7,184 nt of DNA, taken from contig CAIWIS010000872.1 of the NCBI GenBank assembly GCA_903912795.1, positions 1 through 7,184 of the forward strand. Direction: 5' to 3'. Below are positions 1 through 6,800 of this stretch, piece after piece. The notes below the pieces were generated by a model. The model had not been told where the DNA came from. It saw only the letters and a list, made by a program, of their open reading frames with translations, and did no database searches. The first letter of the stretch is position 1. Each line of letters begins with the position of its first letter. A program made the translations under genes and the position numbers. The stretch is from an uncultured Bacteroidales bacterium (GTDB taxonomy: Bacteria > Bacteroidota > Bacteroidia > Bacteroidales > Paludibacteraceae).

Positions 1-424
1 CCAGCGCTTTTTCAATATTTTTATTGCTTTCGGAACTAAGCGAGAAAGCTTTTAATTTATTTAAGCTAATTTTAAAACCACCAAATGAGCCTTTATAGGC
101 ATAAGCAGTAGCACACTTTGGTGAATTTTTTAATATATCGTTTATCAATTTATCTCCTTTTTCGATATATAAATTTGCTGTATCGTGTTTTTTTGCTCTA
201 ATCAAATGACCAATGTATACGTAGTAATAGCTTACAAGTTCTATTTTTTGATTTAATTCAGTAGGTTTTTGTTTTTCAAAATTGGAAATAATATTTTCCC
301 ATTTTTTCATATCGTTTTCAACAAATGCTTTGTAGGCTTGATTTTTATATATTGAATTGCTCGAAACTGTAAATGTTATCAATAAGAAAATGATTATTAA
401 ATGCTTTTGAATGCGTGAAATCAT
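1..424 (-). CDS. Exported TPR-like helical protein, N-terminal part (3' end beyond window)
   Basis: An open frame runs from an ATG at 424-422 to the left edge without a stop, giving 141 complete codons. Residues 1-9 (MISRIQKHL) are basic and polar, and 10-20 are a hydrophobic run (IIIFLLITFTV). SSNS follows, so this looks like a signal peptide, and the mature protein probably sits in the periplasm or on a membrane. The rest is lysine-rich and helical: a stretch around 29-52 (QAYKAFVENDMKKWENII), then a Tyr-rich segment near 65-72 (VSYYYVYIG), then TAYAYKGSFGGFKISLNKLKA at about 106-126 (given in part here). This layout resembles Bacteroidota proteins annotated as tetratricopeptide-repeat proteins, in which a chain of helices is followed by a Tyr/Gly-rich helix. 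That resemblance is from memory and no TPR match was computed. The gene diverges from the PspC gene across 137 bp. No enzymatic motif is visible and the function is unknown. The leader is A/T-rich with no Shine-Dalgarno sequence, and no convincing promoter was found for this strand. Confidence 0.75.
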   Translation of the reverse strand, partial: MISRIQKHLIIIFLLITFTVSSNSIYKNQAYKAFVENDMKKWENIISNFEKQKPTELNQKIELVSYYYVYIGHLIRAKKHDTANLYIEKGDKLINDILKNSPKCATAYAYKGSFGGFKISLNKLKAFSLSSESNKNIEKAL

Positions 425-505
425 AAATTTTAATTTTTATGTGAAACAAACCGCTGCTATGTATTGTTCATAATGATAAATACGTAATATTTTTTCAAAT
501 CATTC

Positions 506-538
506 ATTGTATTATTTCGTGTTTTTTTTGTTACTTTG
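506..538 (+). promoter_or_regulatory. Candidate Bacteroidota-type promoter for the PspC gene
   Basis: TTACTTTG at 531-538 differs by one base from the Bacteroidota -7 consensus TAnnTTTG. An imperfect -33 element, ATTG at 506-509 (consensus TTTG), lies 21 bp upstream. The box ends 24 bp before the ATG at 562, which fits a short leader. The leader (539-561) is A/T-rich and has no Shine-Dalgarno sequence, as is usual in this phylum. The assignment rests on consensus matching only, and the spacing is slightly longer than the usual 19 bp or so. Confidence 0.4.
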
Positions 539-561
539 TAGTGTCATAATAAATATAAAAT

Positions 562-756
562 ATGGAAAAGAAACTTTTTCGTTCGAACAACAAAATGCTA
601 GCTGGTGTATGTGCTGGTATTGCTGAGTTTTTTAATTTGGACCCTACTTTAGTTAGGATTGCTTATGTAATTGTATCCATCTTCTCGGCTGGTTTTCCTG
701 GTATATTATTGTATATCATTCTTATGCTCATTATGCCATTGCAGGAAGTGAACTAG
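562..756 (+). CDS. Stand-alone PspC-domain small membrane protein
   Basis: This complete 64-residue protein is almost entirely one PspC domain. The N-terminal part reads KKLFRSNNKMLAGVCAGIAE, where the G-V-C-x-G-I-A-E core near residues 15-22 is the family signature. FNLDPTLVRIAYV follows, and then a hydrophobic membrane segment at about 33-59 rich in I, V, L and G, ending in MPLQE. In Proteobacteria, PspC is an inner-membrane sensor that relieves PspA inhibition during envelope stress. Bacteroidota often carry short single-domain versions whose partners are not known, and no pspA or pspB is visible here. The ATG at 562 starts the domain directly. The gene lies 60 bp upstream of uvrB on the same strand, so co-transcription is possible. 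The symbol is left blank because PspC function cannot be assumed from the domain alone. Confidence 0.9.
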   Translation: MEKKLFRSNNKMLAGVCAGIAEFFNLDPTLVRIAYVIVSIFSAGFPGILLYIILMLIMPLQEVN

Positions 757-786
757 GTTTTAACTGCAAATGGAGTATTCCGACAT

Positions 787-799
787 CCCGCAAGGCGGG
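787..799. other. Compact GC-rich hairpin between the PspC gene and uvrB
   Basis: CCCGC at 787-791 pairs perfectly with GCGGG at 795-799 around a 3-base loop (AAG). A possible U-G pair (786/800) extends the stem. It stands out as a GC-rich island in AT-rich surroundings. It begins 31 bp after the PspC stop codon and ends 17 bp before the uvrB GTG. No T-run follows it on the plus strand (the next bases are GCAATAAACC), so it is not a classical intrinsic terminator. It could be a REP-like dispersed element, an mRNA-stabilising stem, or a structure in the uvrB leader. The hairpin is seen directly; its role is not known. Confidence 0.6.
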
Positions 800-816
800 G
801 CAATAAACCATAATTA

Positions 817-2817
817 GTGTCATTCAAACTTACATCAAATTATAAACCTACTGGTGATCAGCCTGAGGCTATTCGTCAGCTCGTTGAAGGATTGAACAGT
901 GAAATACCGTTTCAAACCCTGCTTGGTGTAACTGGTTCGGGCAAAACCTTTACAATAGCCAATGTCATAGAGCGGGTTGATCGTCCAACCTTGGTGCTGA
1001 GTCATAATAAAACCCTTGCAGCCCAACTTTATAGTGAGTTTAAATCATTCTTTCCCGAAAATGCAGTTGAGTATTTCGTTTCGTATTACGATTATTACCA
1101 GCCCGAAGCTTATTTGCCTGTAAGCGATATTTATATTGAAAAAGATTTATCAATAAATCAAGAAATTGAAAAGTTACGCCTTTCAACTACCTCATCGCTG
1201 TTGTCGGGTAGGAGGGATGTGATTGTCATTTCTTCGGTTTCGTGTTTGTACGGTATTGGTAATCCGGAGGACTTTACGAGCAATTTAATTGAAATTTTTC
1301 GTGGACAAAAATTGGTTCGGAATCTTTTTTTACGATCCTTAGTTGATAGTTTATATACCCGCAACGAAATTGAACTTAACAGAGGAAATTTCAGGGTAAA
1401 AGGCGAAACAGTTGACATTTTTCCTGCTTATGCTGATTATATAATTCGTGTAGTTTTTTGGGGTGATGAAATTGACGAGATTATGACTGTAGAACCTGTA
1501 AACCTGAAAATAATTGAGCATTTTGATGCTTATAAAATTTATCCAGCCAGTATTTTTGTTACTACCAAAGAGCGCATTGCAGCTGCCATTTCGTTTATTG
1601 AACGCGATATGAACTTGCAAGTGGATTATTTTAAATCGATAGGTAAGCATTACGAAGCCAAACGCATTTACGAACGTGTAAATTACGATTTGGAAATGAT
1701 TAAAGAACTAGGCTACTGTTCAGGCATAGAGAATTATTCCCGCTATTTTGATGGTCGTGAAGCAGGCACCCGGCCATTCTGTTTGCTCGATTATTTTCCA
1801 GATGATTATTTGATGGTGATTGACGAAAGTCACGTTACCTTGCCTCAGATTAAAGCCATGTTTGGTGGCGATGCCGCTCGTAAACTGAATTTAGTTGAAT
1901 ATGGCTTCAGATTGCCTTCGGCAAAGGACAATCGTCCATTAAAATTCGAAGAATTTGAGACGCTGACTCCCCAAACCATTTATGTAAGTGCTACTCCTGC
2001 CGATTATGAGTTGGCCAAAAGTGAAGGTATTATCATTGATCAACTCATTAGACCTACCGGACTACTCGATCCAATAATTGATGTACGCCCCAGTTTAAAT
2101 CAGATTGATGATTTGCTCGAAGAAATTGTGGTACGTACTGAATTGAACGAGCGCGTATTGATTACAACACTTACCAAACGTATGGCTGAAGAGTTAACCG
2201 ATTATTTGGCTAAAATGAATGTGCGTTGTAATTATATTCACTCCGATGTGGATACGCTTGATAGGGTGCAAATTATGGAAGATTTGCGACGCGGAGTGTA
2301 TGATGTACTTGTTGGTGTGAATTTGTTGCGTGAAGGTTTGGATTTGCCCGAAGTGTCGTTGGTGGCCATTTTAGATGCTGATAAAGAAGGCTTTTTGCGC
2401 TCACACCGTTCGTTGACTCAAACTGCCGGACGTGCTGCTCGTAACTTGAATGGGCGCGTAATAATGTATGCTGATAAAATTACGGATAGTATGGCTAAAA
2501 CCATAATGGAAACAAACCGTAGACGCGAAAAGCAATTGGCTTATAATGAGTTACATGGAATTACGCCAACAGCTATTATCAAAGGCGAACGCAATTCGTT
2601 GAGCAAAGTTGAACCAAATGCGTATATTGAACCTGAACAAAATCAGGGTATAGCTGCTGATCCAGTTGTGCAATATATGACAAAACCAGCACTTGATAAA
2701 ACCATAGCCAAAACCCGGAAGGCCATGCAGGAGGCGGCTAAAAGGCTTGACTTTTTGGAGGCGGCACAACTCCGCGATGAACTAATGAAATTAGAAGATT
2801 TGCTTGCTAAACGATAA
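817..2817 (+). CDS. uvrB: UvrB, excinuclease ABC subunit B (nucleotide excision repair)
   Basis: UvrB is the DNA-damage verification subunit of the UvrABC excinuclease. It is loaded by UvrA, opens the helix with its beta-hairpin and recruits UvrC for the dual incision. The 666-residue length is normal for the family (E. coli has 673). Visible motifs in order: the N-terminal YKPTGDQPEAI; Walker A GVTGSGKT at 37-44; the Tyr-rich beta-hairpin region YYDYYQPEAYLP at about 90-101; helicase motif II DESH at 336-339; EYGFRLPSAKDNRPLKFEEFE at about 361-381 (given in part here); SATP at 391-394; REGLDLPE at 505-512; and motif VI QTAGRAARN at 535-543. The C-terminal UVR coiled-coil motif that contacts UvrC (LDFLEAAQLRDEL) is at about 644-656. 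The start is GTG: an in-frame TAA lies at 811-813 with no ATG between, and the GTG places SFKLTSNYKPTGDQP in family register. There is no Shine-Dalgarno sequence. The gene appears intact. It is co-directional with the PspC gene, and its last 11 bp overlap the convergent radical SAM gene. Confidence 0.98.
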   Translation: MSFKLTSNYKPTGDQPEAIRQLVEGLNSEIPFQTLLGVTGSGKTFTIANVIERVDRPTLVLSHNKTLAAQLYSEFKSFFPENAVEYFVSYYDYYQPEAYLPVSDIYIEKDLSINQEIEKLRLSTTSSLLSGRRDVIVISSVSCLYGIGNPEDFTSNLIEIFRGQKLVRNLFLRSLVDSLYTRNEIELNRGNFRVKGETVDIFPAYADYIIRVVFWGDEIDEIMTVEPVNLKIIEHFDAYKIYPASIFVTTKERIAAAISFIERDMNLQVDYFKSIGKHYEAKRIYERVNYDLEMIKELGYCSGIENYSRYFDGREAGTRPFCLLDYFPDDYLMVIDESHVTLPQIKAMFGGDAARKLNLVEYGFRLPSAKDNRPLKFEEFETLTPQTIYVSATPADYELAKSEGIIIDQLIRPTGLLDPIIDVRPSLNQIDDLLEEIVVRTELNERVLITTLTKRMAEELTDYLAKMNVRCNYIHSDVDTLDRVQIMEDLRRGVYDVLVGVNLLREGLDLPEVSLVAILDADKEGFLRSHRSLTQTAGRAARNLNGRVIMYADKITDSMAKTIMETNRRREKQLAYNELHGITPTAIIKGERNSLSKVEPNAYIEPEQNQGIAADPVVQYMTKPALDKTIAKTRKAMQEAAKRLDFLEAAQLRDELMKLEDLLAKR

Positions 2818-3745
2818 ACCGACTTCCGTGACGTGTGTTGCGTTGTATCATGCGTTTTTCAACTTTTACCACAAACTCAAAATTTTTAAGTCCCCATTTT
2901 GGCGCAATTAAAAATCCCGCTGGCGATTGCGAAATCATTCGTTCGATGGCAATGTTGGGATTTAATAATTCAATAAAGTCAATTGCCAAATCAATGTATT
3001 CGTCGGCAGTATAAAGGTTAAACCATTCAGGATGTTCGGTGTACTGTTTGGCCATTTTAGTTCCTTTTACCAATTGAAGCTGATGTAGTTTTATGGCTGT
3101 CAGTGGAAGTTTTGAAATGCGACGAGCATGGTTCAATATCATTTCGTGTGTTTCGTGAGGTAGTCCGAGAATAAGATGTGCTCCAGTTTTAATGCCTCTC
3201 GACGCTGTGTCCCGTATTGCTTTTTCGGCGCAGGCATAATCATGTCCACGGTTAATAAACTCCAATGTGCGATCGTTGGTGGATTCTATGCCATATTCAA
3301 TCATTACATAATAGCGCTTGGATAATTCGGCAAAATAATCCAGCAATTCATCGTTCACACAATCGGGGCGAGTTCCAATGACAATACCTACAACCTTGGG
3401 ATGTTTCAATGCTTCTTCGTAAATCGCTTTGAGTTTCTCAATTTTATCGTAGGTGTTTGTATACGACTGAAAATAAGCGAGGTAAATTTGTGCTTCGTAT
3501 TTATGATTGAAAAATGCAATACCCTCCTCAATTTGCTGTGTAATGGATTTTGTAGGTTTACAATACTCAGGACTAAAAGTTTGATTGTTGCAATAGGTAC
3601 AACCACCTAATCCTCTACTTCCATCTCGGTTAGGACAAGTAAAACCTGCATTTATCGATATTTTTTGAACTCGTTCGGTAAATTCAGATTTAAGAACCTG
3701 ATTGTAATTGAGATAGCGTTCAGAAGTATTTATTATATAAGACAT
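2807..3745 (-). CDS. TIGR01212-family (YhcC-like) radical SAM protein
   Basis: This is a 312-residue protein (E. coli YhcC is about the same length). From the chosen ATG, N-terminal YLNYNQVLK leads to ISINAGFTCPNRDG. The [4Fe-4S]-ligating cysteines are C37, C49 and C52, in the wide CX11CX2C spacing typical of this Elp3-like family rather than the classical CX3CX2C. Further family landmarks are YFQSYTNTY (91-99), GTRPDC (124-129), EYGIEST (150-156), HLILGLP (190-196) and KLHQLQLVKGT (219-229). A basic tail follows. As a radical SAM enzyme it should cleave S-adenosylmethionine reductively, but to my knowledge the substrate of this family is not firmly established. The ATG at 3745-3743 is chosen because the family N-terminus begins there. 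The frame stays open to a TTG at 3817, but that start would lie inside a terminator stem and add a non-homologous 24-residue leader. The TAG stop at 2809-2807 overlaps the convergent end of uvrB. No clear TAnnTTTG promoter was found. Confidence 0.93.
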   Translation of the reverse strand: MSYIINTSERYLNYNQVLKSEFTERVQKISINAGFTCPNRDGSRGLGGCTYCNNQTFSPEYCKPTKSITQQIEEGIAFFNHKYEAQIYLAYFQSYTNTYDKIEKLKAIYEEALKHPKVVGIVIGTRPDCVNDELLDYFAELSKRYYVMIEYGIESTNDRTLEFINRGHDYACAEKAIRDTASRGIKTGAHLILGLPHETHEMILNHARRISKLPLTAIKLHQLQLVKGTKMAKQYTEHPEWFNLYTADEYIDLAIDFIELLNPNIAIERMISQSPAGFLIAPKWGLKNFEFVVKVEKRMIQRNTRHGSRFIV

Positions 3746-3752
3746 TTGTTGA

Positions 3753-3776
3753 TGTGATAATGTGATAATGTGATGA
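3753..3776. repeat. Three-copy 8-bp tandem repeat in the leader of the radical SAM gene
   Basis: Two perfect copies of TGTGATAA (3753-3760 and 3761-3768) are followed by a third with one change, TGTGATGA (3769-3776). On the minus strand this reads as repeated TTATCACA and ends 7 bp upstream of the radical SAM ATG at 3745. A unit of 8 bp is not a multiple of three, so copy-number change by slippage would alter leader length, not the protein made from the ATG. The tract is short, so active variation is only a possibility. Confidence 0.85.
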
Positions 3777-3807
3777 GAAAATTGAATTAATAGTATATAA
3801 ACTAAAA

Positions 3808-3845
3808 CCCAAAACAATCATTTGAAGTTAAATGTTTGTTTTGGG
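3808..3845 (-). terminator. Intrinsic terminator of the large surface-protein gene
   Basis: The arms 3808-3823 and 3830-3845 form a 16-position stem with a single T-T mismatch (3818/3835) around a 6-base loop (3824-3829). The stem is closed by three G-C pairs (CCC/GGG). Read on the minus strand, the stem is followed by TTTTAGTTTATATA, a U-rich tail. It begins 23 bp after the TAG stop of the large gene at 3869. It should end that transcript before the radical SAM gene, so the two co-directional genes are probably separate units. On the plus strand no T-run follows, so termination is expected mainly on the minus strand. Confidence 0.85.
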
Positions 3846-3868
3846 CTCAATAATAATATATAAAAATA

Positions 3869-6800
3869 CTATTGAAGGAAAATCTTAGAGGTTTCAGAAA
3901 CGCTTCCTATTACCACCTTTACAATGTAGGTGTTGTTTTTTGGAGCAGCTATTTGAATGTTTTGATCTGCACTAATAGTTTTAATTCCAATCATCCTACC
4001 CGAAATATCATAAACAAAAACTTTTCCTTCATTTTCGCTGAAATTCTGAATATACAATTTGTTATCGAAATGATATACTTTTGAAAGTGAAACTTTTTCA
4101 GTATCAATGCTTTCGTTTTGAGACAGTATTTTAAATCGTAACACAGGATTTGGTGTAGAACTTGCATTAAATGCATATTTTGTTCCACTTGTTGTTATCT
4201 CGATTATTTGATTTTCAACTAAATCGTGTAAAAATATTTTTTTGTATTTTGTTGTTGAATTTTCATTATGAGTGAAAGTCATAACATAATTCAAATCAAC
4301 TCCTGCCTGAAATGCAAGAGTTGTATTATTTAAATCATCTACTGAATTAACCTGGTATTCACCATCTTTTTCAACTGCATAAAGTTGTGGGTTTAATGCG
4401 CTACCTTTCAGTTTAATACCATCAAATCCATTATCGAAGCCTCGTGTAAATCCTTCGTTACTCATTAACCACATTCTGTCAGCAGCATTTTCACCTTCTA
4501 CATCTATAACTGTAGTTGTTTGATTATCGGCAATTGTTGCAGCCTTTACACGTTGACGTTCCAAATTTCCCATTGCTACGGTATTGTATGCAAAATTAAC
4601 ATACGATAATTCAGTAGTGGCATTTGCTTTGGGAACTCGAACCATTAATGTGCCCATGGATGGTACTTGGCGTGGTATGCCAAATTCTCCAGCTTGACCC
4701 CTTGGAACAGCAAAATATTGACCTGGTATTGCACCATCTGTTTTAAGCTTATTTGTTCTCCATTGAACAAAGGTACCAGTAGCATATAAATAAGCTGTTT
4801 TTTCAACTCCATTCCCGAAATCTATTAAATTAATATCTAAGGCTGCTGTATATGGGTTTGCAAATAAATGCTGACCAGGATATAGCGGGTTGCCAGTTGT
4901 TGTTTTTACAAATTGTCCGGATTCGAAGTTACTATTCACAAGTTGTCCTTTAAAAGTATAAAGTGTATTTGCATTTTTCTGACACAATTCATATCCTTTA
5001 AATGGAACTAAAACAGATGTGTTTGTTAACATTCTCCAGTGTGTAGATGTATCGTTGTCGCTTTCAATCAACTCACGTACATAAGCACCATAAAATGTTG
5101 GTAAAGCATCAACAGCAGTAACTGGAATTCCAAAAAATTGCCAATTATATTTTTGGTTTATTGGGCGTGATAAATCCCAACTTGCTGGCGAATACATTTC
5201 TACAGTTCCATAAGCAGGAAGACTTTGAGTATTACGATAAATGATTGAACCATTTGGTAAAGTAGTACTTGCTTTTATGTAAACCAAATCTTCGGCATTT
5301 GTAACAGGCACCGTAACAGGCGGAGTTACTGTAATGACATTATTACAATTCAAAGTTAAATTAGCAGGTATTATCAATCGTCGTATGGTTGCATTAATTA
5401 AACTACCTATGGTTCTATTTATGTCCAATTGTAAATCACGCATAGCTGCTGTACCAAAATTGGCCACCGTTGCATAAATTACATTATCGCCTGTGGCAGG
5501 TATATAATTTGCAGTCCAGTTTGCTGGCTTGCCCCAATCTGTATCAATATATCCCATCCAATAATTCTGAATAGGCGCCTGAACAGTAATATTGTCATTT
5601 CCTATTGCAGGCTTAGGCGATGCACATGTAATCGAACTAGTCATCTGACACGTAACTGTTAAAGCACCTGTAGCTGTTGGTGTATAATTTAATGTTGAAG
5701 CAGTTTGACCAACTTGTTCTACGCCACCAACAAACCATTTATAGGTTGGAGTAGCTCCACCATTTACAGGATTAGCTGTAAAAACAACAGGAGTATTTTG
5801 ATAAACGCTAGTTGGTGAATGCGTAACTGTTACAGATGCAACAACTGAAGGACTTACAACAACATTTTGTGTAGAAGTTGCCGATAAAATTTGCTTAAAT
5901 GAAATATCATCCAATGCAAAGTCGTTACCATTGGCTACAGTGTTCATATTAATCAATTCAAGATTCAAAAGATTATTTGAACCTGAATTAGTGTTGTAAA
6001 TATATTTATTCCAAATACAGGTAGTACTACTTGCAGAATAAATCGGTCCGGCCATTTCGCCATTTACATATAATTGCAATTGCGAAGGTGCTTCGGGACG
6101 AACAGATTGCAAGAAATATACAAACTCATAATTTGAATTTGGGATAACAGAAACTGATTGCGACCAAATAACAACACCTGCTTGTGGTGCCCCATTTATA
6201 ATCATACGATTACCTGTAGGATCACCGGGTCCGGGAGGACATACAGGGAAATTATTGTGCGATGCCTGTGGATTTGTATCCACAGTATAAGTTGATTCCG
6301 GCCATAAATTACCATTTGTATTTAGTGATTTTCCGGGAACTACATAAGTGTAGCTACTACCAACCCCCGTATTTCCTGATTCAAAATCACCATTATAAAT
6401 CAAATTACCACCAACAATAACATTGCCTGTAACAGTATATGCACCACTCATAGCTTCAGTGGCATTAGTTAAAGTTGGATTATTTAAAATGGAATAAAAA
6501 TTACCTGGTCCAGTCCAAAACCTACTTTGAACATCTATACCAGTACTTGTTAGATTTATAGTTTCGCCCAAACAATAATTTCCACCACCAGTTGTTGTAA
6601 TTAAAGGCGTTGCAAATACTTTGCCTGTTAAAGCTACAGTTTTGGCTGTAGCACCTGTTGATACAACATCTAAGTTGCCTGTATAATTACCCGCAATAAT
6701 TCCTAACTTGAGTCTTACTGAAATGTTTGTTGCATTTACGGTTGTACCTGATCGGGTTAATGTAATAGCTGTTGATTGATAAGTCCCTGTCGAAGGGTTT

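Noticed and set aside
425..561. A TAnnTTTG promoter on the minus strand for the TPR-like gene.
   Set aside because: Only partial matches were found (a TTTG without the TA, and a TATTTATC), with no convincing -7/-33 pair.
787..799. The stem before uvrB as an intrinsic terminator of the PspC gene.
   Set aside because: The stem is only 5-6 bp and is followed by GCAATAAACC, not a T-run, so termination is not supported on the plus strand.
835..1650. Minus-strand open frames of 63-99 codons inside uvrB.
   Set aside because: They lie antisense to a conserved, intact uvrB, have no family-like content, and overlap one another.
3401..3610. Short open frames on both strands within the radical SAM gene.
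   Set aside because: They overlap the conserved cysteine-containing core of a well-recognised gene in other frames and show no protein-like signature.
3746..3817. A 24-residue N-terminal extension of the radical SAM protein beginning at a TTG at 3817.
   Set aside because: The TTG lies inside the terminator stem (3808-3845), the extension includes the tandem repeat, and the family-typical N-terminus starts at the ATG at 3745.
3872..4188. Open frames of 65-70 codons overlapping the sorting domain on both strands.
   Set aside because: They are shadows of the real frame, which carries clear sorting-domain motifs through this stretch.
5301..5321. Two copies of GTAACAGGC at a 12-bp period in the large gene.
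   Set aside because: They encode a Val/Thr/Pro-rich linker (TPPVTVPVT), and two copies are too few to treat as a repeat element.
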